64,000 nt of DNA from Hofstenia miamia (GCA_004352715.1 SCFE01000067.1:662596-726595), one strand, 5' to 3'. Shown: positions 39,631-51,119, counted from the first letter of the stretch. The notes: generated by a model from the sequence alone, not told the origin. Translations and numbers: made by a program.

Positions 39631-39715
39631 CAGCGTAACCCCAATTTAGAACCACTCTTTGTACAAAGACCATTTTGGCGCGAAGCAGGGTGGGCGTTAA
39701 ACGGGGTTGAGAATG
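39631..39715. mobile_element. Small fold-back element (pogo/Tigger-like ends)
   Basis: CAGCGTAACCCCAATTTAG on the left is matched by the reverse complement of GTTAAACGGGGTTG on the right, after a GC-rich core. TA follows on the right (GAATGTTATA) and TATA precedes the left end. The CAG-start and AACCCCxxTTTA signature resembles Tigger/pogo termini. It is about 85 bp and non-coding. Confidence 0.4.
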
Positions 39716-40384
39716 TTATAGCTATAAATTTTACACTATTACATGTATGACTATTCCCAATATACATTACTATTACATGTAGAACAAATTTTAGAAGAAA
39801 AAGAAGACAATTGCATTATTTTAACCTTAAATTGCCCAGGAAATGCTTCAAACATTTCATGTTACTTTAAAAAATCGTTATAACTTAAAACAAAAAATAC
39901 ACCTTGAATGAATGCACTGATATTGTATTGGTTTTGTTTTCATAACATCTTTGTATATTGTAGAAGGTAACAATCCAAAATAAAATTTTTAACATTAACT
40001 TTTTTGAGAGCCCCATAATCAATAAACGACTAATATTTTCCATTTTTATTTTCACATTAATAATTGACATATCATTTAAAAGCCTTTGAAATCGTGTGTA
40101 TTTCTTTCTCAGCTTTGTTCCGGTTAGAATTTTTGATGACGAAAACTTGCATCATATTTTATAACAAATTTCTAATACTATTTGCCTTTCTAAAAAAACT
40201 CTCAGATTAATTTTAGTGAAAAATCACCTAGGGAAATACCTGTTCTCAACGTAATGAAACATCATAATTATATTTTTACAGCAAAAAGGCTTTGCAATGT
40301 AGATAGAAATGTTGTGTAAGCATCGCCATAACGTCATATATGTGCACAAAGAAATTGTGTTATATACTGTAATTGTCTTTGTCG

Positions 40385-41027
40385 GGGTTACTCTACCAGT
40401 CAACAGACTGAAGAGTCCGTGTCAACAGATCAAGTCCGTGACTCTTCCCCTGGAAGTGTACCCGCTAGGGCCGGATCTTGTATCATGCTTGACCTCTGGC
40501 GACCCCTGGCACGCAGAGTGCTGATCTGTGTTGAGTCTGATCAGCAGAGAGTGAAGCCGAAGGCCGAGCTTCATGAGAGGGTTGCGCCTCTCTACAGCTT
40601 TCGCCAACCAAGGCTACTAACTGAGGTAACTCGTGAGCACTTGCGTCTGCCTGTTATGGAACCCATGACGAAGCAAAGCTCCCTCATAGGTAAGGCTCAG
40701 CAAATGCTGGCCTGGGCCTATCTAGAGGCCAGAGACAGAGGAAAATCCTCTGTATAACTGCCCTCGTAGACGCACTCTACGGCTCTGGGCATAGACGTCG
40801 CCGTCTGCTCCTCAGAACAGACAGTCTCACATCACCGTCACCGCCCCCATATGTGCGCCAGCACACATGGCAGCACCTTCTTCTACCCTATTGTTTAACG
40901 TCCACTCCTGGTTCGGGACTCCGCGAAGAGACGCGCCCATCGAGTATTGGCTCAGCGTCTCCGCCTACCCAGGAACCACCACATGGAGGTTACTCTCCAG
41001 GACGATTCGGGCGTAGCCCTTGGGTTA
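40385..41027 (+). repeat. GC-rich dispersed repeat, copy B
   Basis: A full-order copy (643 bp) beginning GGGTTACTCTACCAGTCAAC and ending GCCCTTGGGTTA. It is flanked by GTCTTTGTCG (40375-40384) and GTCTTTGTAA (41028-41037), identical over the first 8 of 10 positions, which suggests a target-site duplication. It has the middle module with paired GGCCTGGGCC/GGCC and a small AGAGGAAAATCCTCT hairpin. It is much more GC-rich than its surroundings. A 112-codon frame (40419-40757) exists but is not conserved in the other copies. Confidence 0.78.
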
Positions 41028-41355
41028 GTCTTTGTAAAACTTTGTTCACCACAACTATTTTAATGCCATCTATTGGAGAAAAATACAAACTTGCAGTTTT
41101 TCCAAATTTTATAGCATTTTTGCAATAGGTAACAGCAATATTGTTAATAATTATGTTCAACCTCTATTTGATTACATTATGATAACTGAACGTCAACATA
41201 GGAAATAAAGTTAATTTCATACTTTCATATAGCCAAGTTTGTTTATGTGAAAATTGTTTTGATAATTGACAAAACGAAGCTAAGAGTAACAGTTTCATAT
41301 CTAGCTAAGAGTACATATTTTGCAAGCAGCATTTTGCAATCAGCATAATCATAGT

Positions 41356-41793
41356 CAGAGTGGCAAGTGTTCACATATTTTGACCCACGACCCATCCGAA
41401 AATTGACCTATGACCCGACCCTACTCATAGTATGTTGACCCACGTCCCGATCCATGAGTCAGACAGTCAACTTTTGACCCGAGTTGTATTTGTAAATGTT
41501 GGACAAAACTAACATAAAACAATGTCATTAACATTGATTTAAGAGTAGGTCTTATTTAGCACAGTAGATTGTATAATAAATGGAAATGCATGGTTAGTTT
41601 TCCACTAACACTAGTATTTCAGGGTAATCTTGCAAACGATGCTTTTCTCTAACCCAGAAATTTTCAGAATTTTGACCCACAACCGAACCCGAGGAAGTGT
41701 GATTCACATTCCGACCCGACCCAACATTTCTTTGACCCAATCCGTGGATCGGGACAAGTCGGGTTCGGTCGGGTCGACCCGTTTGCCATCCTG
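41356..41793. mobile_element. hAT-type MITE with GACCC repeats
   Basis: A 438-bp element with ends CAGAGTGGCAAG and, in reverse complement, CAGGATGGCAAAC. Its interior is rich in GACCC / GACCCGACCC on one side and GGGTCGGGTC on the other. The flanking 8-mers ATCATAGT (41348-41355) and ATCATTTC (41794-41801) share the first five bases plus nothing more, a decayed candidate for the 8-bp duplication typical of hAT elements. No transposase is encoded. Confidence 0.6.
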
Positions 41794-41853
41794 ATCATTT
41801 CTAATGTTTTCGAAAACTTAGTCATCAATATTGATGAGTAGGTGCTAGCAAGT

Positions 41854-42615
41854 GGGTTACTGAAGAAGTCAATAGACTAAATCAGTGGGTGAAAAAAAGA
41901 TCCAGGTCCGGACCATACCCCTAGAAGTGTATCTGGCCGGTTTGATCTTGACAAACCTCTGGCGACCCCTGCCACGCATAGTGTTTACTTGTGTTGAGTC
42001 TGATCAGCAGAGTGAAGCCAAAGGCTGAACTTCAGTTGAGAGGGTTGCACCTCTCCCGCCTTAGCCAACCAAGGCTACTAACGGTGGTAACTTAAGAGAG
42101 CGCCTGCTGGCTGCTAATAGATCAGTGAAAGTAATTTCGGGGCAGTATTTACTAAAATGCTTTGCATTCTAGCTAGTAGAGGCCTCGCTCAATTCCTTAA
42201 TTGATGGCAATATGTTGGATCATAACTACCTGTGACACAGTAAAGCTGCCTTACAGGAAGGCACAGGAAACGCTGGCCTAGGCCCATCTAATAGGCCAGA
42301 GACAGAGAGTTTCCTCTCTGTATGACTGCCCTATGAGACGCACCCTAACTGGTGCCAGTAGCAGTCCTGCTAACAGTGTCTCCACTGTGCCGCCGTCTGT
42401 TTCCACAACACAAGCACAGACAGGCTTCTCGACCATTACCGCCCCCATATATACAAAGTATACACGGTGGTGGCACCTTCTGTACCCTGGTTTTAACGTC
42501 TGATGTGGGTAAGGGCCTCCGCAGACCGACGCGCCCGCTAATTGTTAGTATTACCCTGGAACCACAGCGAGGAGGTACTCTTTGCGACGTTTTAGGCAAA
42601 GCCCTTATGGTTCCC
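41854..42615 (+). repeat. GC-rich dispersed repeat, copy C
   Basis: The longest copy (762 bp), starting GGGTTACTGAAGAAGTC and ending TTATGGTTCCC. A perfect 10-bp direct repeat, GCTAGCAAGT, flanks it at 41844-41853 and 42616-42625. The ends are weakly inverted (GGGTTAC versus GGGAACC). This architecture (GC-rich, no conserved frame, roughly 10-bp duplication) suggests a non-autonomous DNA transposon of a class with 9-10-bp duplications, such as MULE- or IS4EU-like elements; the class is inferred, not shown. Confidence 0.8.
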
Positions 42616-42625
42616 GCTAGCAAGT

Positions 42626-45063
42626 AAAAATTTTTCTGCTATTTGAATCCATAGATCCCTTTAATCTAAAAAAGGAATTGCGAAAAGCTTTCTTAAATTT
42701 TTTAGTTTATAAAGAATCATAATATATATGTTAAGAATTTTCAAAATAATTTATTCATTAATATTTGGACACCTTGAAGTTGAGTATTACATAAAAAAGT
42801 TGTGATTTGCAGAAAAGCTTTTTACGATTTAAAGAAGTACCATTTCAAAATTGCACATAATTTTGAAATTTTAAATTTTTGCTAAATTTGGCAAATTTGA
42901 ATAATTATTGTTATCATTTATTAATGAGACATTCTTTCAAATTTCAACTAAGTGTTTGACTATGGTTAATAGAAGCTGAAAAATAACATTCAAGCCTTTG
43001 ATGCTTGTATTAGTTTAACTTGCAATGTTTGAATCACTCAACAATGTAAAATTGTTTCATATATTTTTAAGTTCATGCTTGGACCATTGTTAGCCAATAA
43101 ATAGGTAATTGTAGCATAAGTATCACTGACCCATTAATTCCGTGTTAACTGACAAAATTGCAAAATCGATTGCCTAAGAATCATGTGAAGATGAACTACA
43201 CCTTGTTAGGACAAAACAAGTTAAGTGACACTACTTTTGATCATAATTTTAAATCCATTTGCACATGACGGGTTCTTGCACTACATTCTTTGTTTATCAT
43301 ATATTTTAATTAAGGGATTTGTAAGCAGTCAAGTATAAGCGTGTTTATTATCAGAAATTTGTTCAGTGATTGTAATTTGACAAGCCACGAAGATTTTTTG
43401 TTTTAATCCATTTATTTATGTGTAGTTAGAAATGTTATTTGGTTAAAAATAGTGACACACAATAAGCCATCAAGTCTTTTAGTATACATGTATATATTTA
43501 GCATTTTCAGTATTGTTATGTTGGAAGATATATTAAAACAATTTTCCCTTAAATAGTAGAAATTGCAGTTATAGAAAATACATGCAGAAATTTCAAACTC
43601 AACTATTATCAGAAATGGCAGGTAATGTTGTCCTACTAATAACTTTTAATATATAACTGGAAGAGCACATTATTTGTACAACAAGCTCTCCTGTTTCACT
43701 TTAATCTCTAAAGGATATATGGCCAACCATTTTACCTAAAAGTTTTCGGCATTATAGTACAGACTTGTCAACAAGCTGAGCTTGAGCACTGAATAGGATA
43801 TACATCGAGCCAAAATGAGCCTTGTTTAATCATAAAAAAAATTTATTGTCTGCTTTTCTTACTGTTTCATGAAATGGAGGTTTCGGTTATGACTATTTAA
43901 AATATACTTAAAAGCAGTTTTCGAGCTAAAACAAGCCTCATTGAAATATTTTAAGCAATTGGTATCGGAAATTAAGGTTGACAAATGGAAACAATTTAGT
44001 TCTGTCTATTAATTAACACTGCTGGTTTTTAAAAAGTAAATTGTCTTTCATTAACAAAAGTTAGTTTGTAAAGAAGGTGAATTCACATTTGGAGATGAAT
44101 CCTGATCCAAATTTGATGAGGAGTCTGTCAAACTTAGTGTTTCAGTAAAATTCTACTTTTTACTAATTAGCTTCATACTGTTAGGCTGATATATTTTTGC
44201 AGTACTATTTTTTCTTCTTCATTATTAATGTGCTTGCTATATATCTCAAATCACAGAATATAGAATTTCTAAATTATTCTCATATTGCCTCAACCTAGAT
44301 GTAATGTGAACCTTTGCAATATTGTGGAATACACATAAAGCAGTTATTTATTTACATTCGTTAAGATACCATATACCCTTAAAGTAAAATTCCTGCAATA
44401 TCTCTAGAAATTTTATATTATCAAAATTAGGTTCCAATTACCCCTAATAGCGTTATACAACAATGCAAGCCGATTTAAGTATGCATCGCAAATTTCTTCT
44501 TCAATGCATAAATTTTGCTTCTCTTTTAATAAGAATAATATTCTACTTTCGACGCCCACATTTTCAAAGGAAGCTGTTAATACTTCAATTTAAAACATTT
44601 AAAATGTTAATTGCTTAGAGGCCTTGATATTTAAGTCAATATATTAAAGGACATTAAAATAATGTAATTCTATGTATACTGCGATAACATTTCTCAATGG
44701 AATGCAAAATTAAATCAAATATTCATTTATATGAAGAACCATCTTTCAGAAAGTATATGAGCAGTGGTTTCTTGATGTTGGAAAAACATTCAAAGGGGTA
44801 CGAAATGCCATTAACAGTGCAGAAGTCCACCGTCCATCCAAGATCTACATATTGTAGTAGCTTGTAATTGAAAATTACTGATAATCCTGCAGTCATGATT
44901 TGAGTAGGTGTTATTTTTTACCAAACTCATTAAATTAAATTAGATTTTATAGGCTTGCATATGGAAATGCAATTCTCTTCCATCTCGATTTCATTTCCGC
45001 AAATATTTTGTTCTACATTTTCTCATTAATGTCCACATCTTTCTATAACTTAGAGCTAGAGGT
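42626..45063. other. AT-rich DNA, nothing recognised
   Basis: A long AT-rich stretch with no open frames of note and no repeat boundary I can support. Confidence 0.55.
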
Positions 45064-45327
45064 TAGGGTTATGCGAGACCAAAATTTTACTGGTTTTAGT
45101 CCTCCATTGGACTTGATTACATCTCAATCCCATGAAATTTTCTGGTACGATAGTCTATTAGTACCACAGCATAATTTTTATTTTGATCAACATTGGAAAC
45201 ATTATTAGATCAATCTGAAATCCGTGGTTCCAGATTCTTCATTTTTGGTCCCAGCAACATTTTTTCCCAGTCTCATTTGACTGAGACCATTGAATTCCAT
45301 TGGACTGAGTGGTTCCGTAGAACCCTA
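45064..45327. mobile_element. Candidate MITE with TAGGGTT termini
   Basis: TAGGGTTATGCGAGACC (45064-45080) is matched by the reverse complement of 45311-45327 (TAGGGTTCTACGGAACC) at 14 of 17 positions. The interior carries diverged GGTC/GGTTCC motifs and a palindrome around CCCAGTCTC/GAGACC. Non-coding. Ends may extend a few bases further. Confidence 0.5.
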
Positions 45328-46371
45328 CTCGTGGTTCGTTAAATTGACTACACTGTGAACAGAAATTACATTTCAGTTTGTCACGTGCAATAATTTGTTT
45401 GGTTGAAATTGCTAAGATACACATAATAGAATTTTGTAATGCTTTTCATCCGGGCCTCAGCCAAGGCTATTTCAATTTCATATCTAGTAATTATATATCA
45501 GTTCCAGTCCGGCTCAAAATCGAATTATTATTTAATAAAGTAAAGTCATATATAACTCATGTCAGTAAACTCATATGCATCACAAAATTTCTGTAGATAG
45601 TAAAGTGAATTGCGGTATCATGAAATATTAAAGTAATTTATATTTCACATACAGGGTTGGATGCAGAACTATATAGTAACGAATGCTGGATGTCACAAAC
45701 TGGTCCACTTGGAAATTGTGAACTCAAGTTCGCCAGTGTATTATTTAACCAATGTCATTTGAGATTAACGAAACTTTGTCCTTGTATCACTCTAATGTGT
45801 ATGATTATAACAAATTTATGGTATTTTAATGTATTTGTGACATTTCTTAAAAATGTTATTATTCTTTGAATAAAATAGGGTGTTTTGAAAATTTTCAATA
45901 GTGTTGAGATGTCTTTTTTGAAATTTTACTTTGATAAATATCCATTAAATTTTCATTCCATAAAATGATTTCCATTTCCATTTCCATAATTTTGAAATGA
46001 AATGGAATACAAATTTCCATCAAATATGGTCAGCACTCTGTGTTGATTTAGACATTATTGTCAATTAGATCATTTTTATGGAAGTTGAAATTGAAAGCAA
46101 ATACAATTTCAGTAATTTAAAAACGTGAGGACGAAAAATGAAATTACTTTGACAAAGAGAGCCATCAAAATACACACAGGAGAAACTTGTAGAGTGAAGA
46201 ACTTTGCAACTCAGGTTTTCATATGGTTAACACAGATACACCACCATCTCCCTTATATCTTGATCTGGTAGAAATTTCTGGTTTTTCTTAGAAAATTTTT
46301 AAACTGTTACTTCTCAATATCTTAAAAAACCCAGTTTATTAACTTTTAATTGAGTAAAAATTATAACAACT

Positions 46372-46602
46372 TTAACAAGGACAATGTAGCGATGTAGATG
46401 AGGATGATATCATTGCTTCAGATGCAATTGAAATTGGAGAGTCATGAAATATTAACCCGTTGAAGGTATGATCAAACCAGATTTCTGTTATACAGATAGT
46501 TGAAATATGAAAACAAATTGCTTGATTCAATAATTTAATTCTATTATTTAATGAAATAAAGCCTTGTACAATTGTATATAAAAACATAAAACTGTGTGAC
46601 AA
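46372..46602 (-). pseudogene. Possible LINE endonuclease fragment
   Basis: The minus-strand frame reads ...FHISTICITEIWFDHTFNG, resembling the DIIxITETWL segment of LINE APE endonucleases. A degenerate GDGGVSVL-like stretch lies about 150 bases downstream, matching the later GGGV block. Only two motifs, both imperfect, so this is tentative. Confidence 0.35.
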
Positions 46603-46614
46603 GATTTTAGCATA

Positions 46615-46684
46615 TAGTCAGTAAATAACTACAATTGCCCCATTTTGGATAGTCAGTAAATAACTACAATTGCCCCATTTTGGA
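46615..46684. repeat. Perfect 35-bp tandem duplication
   Basis: The 35-bp unit at 46615-46649 (TAGTCAGTAAATAACTACAA onward) is repeated exactly at 46650-46684. Confidence 0.95.
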
Positions 46685-47862
46685 GTTGAAGGTTACGAAT
46701 TTTGAGATCACTCCTATCCACTCCTGATTGAATGAATTCATAGCGCTTAGAAAGAATTTTCTTTTTAACTGCACGTTCCAATGGAGATAATTCTTGATTT
46801 TGATAAAATCAGACGTCGATTCCATATACTTCCAACATCAACAATGATGAATTTGCTAAGCCTTATATCGTCCCATACAATTACTATCAATACAAGATGA
46901 TTAAGTTTAGAAATTACTGAAGATTTATCATTTTCTAGCATACCTGATTTAATGAGACGTTGCACAACTTTCGGAAGCCCACTCATAATTATTCGCGTTA
47001 AATAGTTTTGATTTTTTTTCACTACTTTTGTAATTGTGAAAGAAGCGTGGAATTTTTGTTATTAAGCTCTGCTTGCCTACATTGATAACTTGATGACTGG
47101 GAAACAAAATGTTTAATACTTGATTAAACATCATTTGAGACTTTCATTAATTTATTCATTCAGACATTTACAATTTAAATAATTTGTTAAAATTTTCTAG
47201 TTGCTTTTTTAAAGGGCTTTGAATACTCGATAACAAAGTATATTTTTTGCCTTCATCAACACAAGAAGAGCACAGTAAATCTTTGTGCTAACAATATTGA
47301 TTGAAAATATCAATTGCTTCGTTAGAAAATGCTGTGCAGCACATATAATGCATTTAAATATTTTATCAGTATTTGATATTGCATTGGTAAAAGTGAAATA
47401 ATAATCTTCATTCATATTACATGCATAAATTTATATTAACGTTAATTAAATTAATATATAATAAAGGCTTTTGAATAATAGGCTTTAATAACAAAATCCT
47501 TGAAGCAATTATAATCAAATAACTTAGCAACTTGATAAATAAAAGCAGTATGCGCACAAGCAGTTGATGAATCAGGCCTGTAAGTGTATTAAGAAGATCA
47601 AACAATTCTATTATAATGAAATTTCACATTTTACACAATAAAGCTTTCAGTTATTTTGAAGCGAGTATCTAGAAGAGAGATTGGATGAAGTTTATACATA
47701 TCAAACAAGATTACACAAATCATATGATTTATGGTCGTTATGGCTTTCTTGTTTTGTTTTGCGCATGTTGTGTGGTACAAAATTCATTTGCAGTTACATT
47801 GTTTTGTTTGTTATATGTTCGTCCTAAGTTATTTGTTGGGCTCTATGAAATTTATTTATATA

Positions 47863-49653
47863 CAGTACTGGAAAAAAGAATTCGGCCACCCATTATTTAT
47901 AATAAATACTTCTTAGAAATGGACGCCAAGAATGTAATAGTTATTTTTTAATTAGATTTAGTGTTGCAGAAAGAGGAATTCATCAATGTTGAGACATAAT
48001 TATCACTGTTTACTTTAAATTTCAAGTAGAAATACACCAATGCTTGTAGTTAGCTAAACTTTTCTTGAAAAAATGTATTCGGCCACTTCAGACCAAATCA
48101 AAGAATCCGTAAAACAAATTTATTGGTTCAGCATTTTTCAGTCTATTTATATTGAAAATGACTAATAACAGTCTTTCTTCGCCATATATGATTATCTCAA
48201 AACATTTGGAAGGGATGAGTCAAAGTAATATAGCCCGACTTGTAGAGCGACCTTAAAGTACTGTCGGGGATATCATCAGACGTCTTACTTCTGAAAACAT
48301 CATTGCCCCAAGCCAAGGTCTGGAAGACCTCCAAACCCTCTTAATCAGCTCTTTTGTTTCAGAGGAATTTCGCAAGGAATGGGCTTATGGTAACCTTGTG
48401 ACAGCAAAAACTGTGTGAAACATCATGAAGAAGTACTCAATTGGGACTTTCGTGGCACCCAGAAAGCAATTCTTAACCTCAAAGCAAAGATTACGCAGGG
48501 NNNNNNNNNNNNNNNNNNNNNNNNNNNNNNNNNNNNNNNNNNCCTCCAAACCCTCTTAATCAGCTCTTTTGTTTCAGAGGAATTTCGCAAGGAATGGGCT
48601 TATGGTAACCTTGTGACAGCAAAAACTGTGTGAAACATCATGAAGAAGTACTCAATTGGGACTTTCGTGGCACCCAGAAAGCAATTCTTAACCTCAAAGC
48701 AAAGATTACGCAGGGTGAGGTGGGCTAATTTAATGAGAGACAATTCATCTGAACATTGGTCTAGTGTTATATTTTCAGATAAGTCAAGATTCGAGCAATA
48801 CTCATCGAAAAGAATGTTGATAAAGAGACCAACTGGTCAGAAGTTCAGATTCTTGACTCAACTTACTCTGGGGACCATGAATTATGGTAGGAATTTTATA
48901 GTGGTATGGGATGCAGTATGGAAGTGTGGCTTTCGCAAGATTGTTCACATCACTGGCACTCTCCTAAGCTCTTAATACGCTCGGATTCTAAAAATGGAAC
49001 TCTTGCCACTCCCTAGAAGTGATCAATATATCAGCAGGATGGTGCTCTATGTCATACTTCAAAAGAAATGAAGCATTCCTTCCACAATAATGGGGTTGCT
49101 ATCCTTAATGACTGGCCTGGCCAATTTCAAGACCTTAACATTATCGAAAATATGTGGAAAGAGGTCAAATATCGAATTGGACAACATAATCTTTCACTGA
49201 AGACGAGCTGTGAAGCACAATGAAGAAAACATTGTATGCAATTCCCAGCAGCTTTATTGAAAGACTTTTTGCTTCAACCCCTGATCGCCTTGAAGCTGTT
49301 ATTCGCTCAAAGGGACACCTTACAAAATATTAGAAGAGAAAATTTTGTTGCTAAGTGCTTGTATAGCATCAATTATTTATTTTACGTATCTTATTTTGAA
49401 TTTACTTTTTTCAGATTTGCTCATTTGTTAAATTTTTTTCATGTGGGCAAACACATTTTCCAATACAAGTTTTTTAATTTTGATTAAAAATTAATATTCA
49501 ATTGCTATTCTACATATTTTATGGTATTAGACGTATAAATTTTTCTTTCTTAATCAGAATAACGCTTAGTTATAATTTAGGCACACTCTATCTAATGAAT
49601 GTTCAATATTTATTCCAAATAACAAGGTCGTCGAATACATATCTCCAGTACTG
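47863..49653 (+). mobile_element. Tc1-like transposon, degenerate
   Basis: The left terminal repeat CAGTACTGGAAAAAAGAATT (47863, preceded by TA) is matched by the reverse complement of the right end (CAGTACTGGAGATATGTATT, ending 49653). The plus-strand transposase relic has an HTH region (MSQSNIARLVERP, about 48210), a LTSKQRLRRVRWA block, the first catalytic Asp in FSDKSRF (48778-48780), VVWDAVW, the second Asp in YQQDGALCHTS (49038-49040) and the Glu in NIIENMW (49146-49148). It has several stops and frameshifts. A 42-N gap (48501-48542) has the same 173 bases on both sides, so real length is probably about 1.6 kb, normal for Tc1. Confidence 0.88.
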
Positions 49654-49660
49654 TTTAATA

Positions 49661-49792
49661 TATATATATATATATATTAGTGGTAAGTCTAAGAAACACT
49701 TTATCCTGTCCTGTCCTGTACTGCTGAAAAAATTATCCTGCCCTGTTTTTATCCTGTTTTATCCTGAGCATATATATATATATATATATATA
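49661..49792. repeat. (AT)n runs around a TCCTG-iterated island
   Basis: AT runs at 49661-49678 and 49770-49792 enclose a short island of repeated TCCTG / TATCCTG (49705-49768). In reverse complement it begins CAGGATAAAACAGGATAA, like a hAT-type subterminal repeat. Confidence 0.6.
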
Positions 49793-50340
49793 CGTCTAAT
49801 AAATGCATTTGAAGCAATATCAAACATCTTATTAAAAAATGGATATCCACAAAAAAAGATTTAATCGTAAATGGATATAATATTTCGAAATAAACCACAA
49901 CTAATAAAAAATCAATTAGAAGAGAGAATAACTTGGAAACTATCGTATATTACATCAAATTCTGTAACTACCTTAAAAAAGAAGATCCAACAATATAACA
50001 ATTAAGTGTCAAGATTAAGCCAATATTTCAAACTCTGAAGACATCGCATTTGATCAAAAACAAAGACTCTATTCCAACTCCTTTAGTTTCCTCATGCGTA
50101 TACAATTATTAATGCGATGAATGTGAAAGTTCATACATTGGGGAAACGAGAAGGAAATTGGACTACAGAATTTCAGAGCATATACGAGGTCATCTTCAAT
50201 CAGAAATATATTGCCATGAACATGCACCAAAGAGGAAAACTTTACTTTTTTAATAAAAACTAAACATTCAAAAATTGCAGAAGCCATATTCATAAAAGAA
50301 ACTAAGGGGAATAAACAACTAAGAAAAATATCGTATAAGA
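49793..50340 (+). pseudogene. Penelope-like element, RT end + GIY-YIG endonuclease
   Basis: The plus strand begins inside an RT-like C-terminal segment (AISNILLKNGYPQKKI), which matches the NGYP block of Penelope-like elements. A degenerate linker follows (KLSYITSNSVTTLKKKIQQY, as in the family's SxxLTxKIKK region). A GIY-YIG domain then lies at about 50095-50250: C-x-Y with CDEC, SYIGETRRKL, RISEHIRGHL and, after a frameshift, KIAEAIFIKE carrying the late conserved Glu. There are internal stops (one within the GIY segment) and frameshifts. The element is 5'-truncated at the (AT)n run at 49792. Confidence 0.8.
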
Positions 50341-50403
50341 TCTACAATTTACAATTTTAATATCATAAAATTTGTATTTACCATCATATTATTTTAGTTA
50401 TTT

Positions 50404-50443
50404 TGTACTGACGATGAGTGAAAACACTCGAAACATGTATACA
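50404..50443 (+). ncRNA. Hammerhead-ribozyme-like motif in Penelope 3' region
   Basis: CTGACGA (50408-50414) matches the hammerhead CUGANGA box. It is followed by one extra U, a perfect 5-bp stem II (GAGTG/CACTC, loop AAAA), GAAA (50430-50433) and a minimal stem III with C-G pair and AT loop. GTA (50437-50439) would then be the cleavage triplet. A four-pair stem I can form between 50404-50407 and 50440-50443. Penelope-like retroelements are known to carry minimal hammerheads in their terminal repeats, and this lies about 70 bp after the GIY-YIG frame ends. The extra U between box and stem II departs from the canonical core. Confidence 0.6.
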
Positions 50444-50494
50444 TAAAATATTTCTTGTTTTTTACAATGAATAGTTTAAGCACACTTTGTACAC

Positions 50495-50496
<2 letters not shown>

Positions 50497-50525
<29 letters not shown>

Positions 50526-50620
50526 TAGGACTGTGTGGATACAGGAATATCCATGCTTACCCACACTTACCCATTAACAATTATTGCGGGTACGGGTAAA
50601 AAACTTGATTCTGATCATGA
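50497..50620. repeat. (AT)n then ACCC/GGGTA-rich island
   Basis: (AT)n at 50497-50520 is followed by TTACCCACACTTACCCATTA and, about 20 bases on, GCGGGTACGGGTAA. The inverted ACCC / GGGT arrangement resembles a small hAT-type subterminal region; ends not defined. Confidence 0.4.
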
Positions 50621-51119
50621 GTCGAATGTTTATCCCTCTCATGCATACTTATCAGCCATGCAGTGGGGATGCCAAACCACGCCTCATACCACACCATACC
50701 AGATGAATAAAAACTTTCACAATAAATCTCCAAAAGAAGAGTTTGGACAAACATGTCAAATATTTCAATACACAGCATTAGCATTTGAGGACAATGAAGA
50801 TATTATGTATTTATGTATTTTATTACGTATTAATATGCACTAAAATTTTGCAAATTTACCCTAGTCAGAATCAATAATGCTGTTTTTAAAAGTTTGCGAT
50901 TTGATACGAATATAATTTTTTAGAAGTTTTAAATCTTTTGCTGATGTGCTTGATGCAACTGTTTTTAGTCAAGTAGTTAAGGACACAACTCATCGAAATC
51001 CTTTTATTTTGAACTCCTCATTATAAGAGAAGCGGAATTGGATATGGCAGGTAGGTGTATTATTGATAATCGTGAATCCGGTTTCCGGATCTTTATCCAG
51101 CTAACTTATACTAAATTTA
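50621..51119. other. Unassigned DNA
   Basis: No recognisable gene; the frame at 50535-50843 overlaps the island and has no identifiable domain. Confidence 0.45.

Larger units (their letters stand above)
45328..47862. other. Mostly unassigned AT-rich DNA
   Basis: Contains iterated ATTTCC near 45970-46020, a perfect tandem duplication (46615-46684) and a weak LINE endonuclease-like fragment (46372-46602, minus). Other frames (46765-47022, 47417-47605, 47685-47951) have no recognisable domain. Confidence 0.45.
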
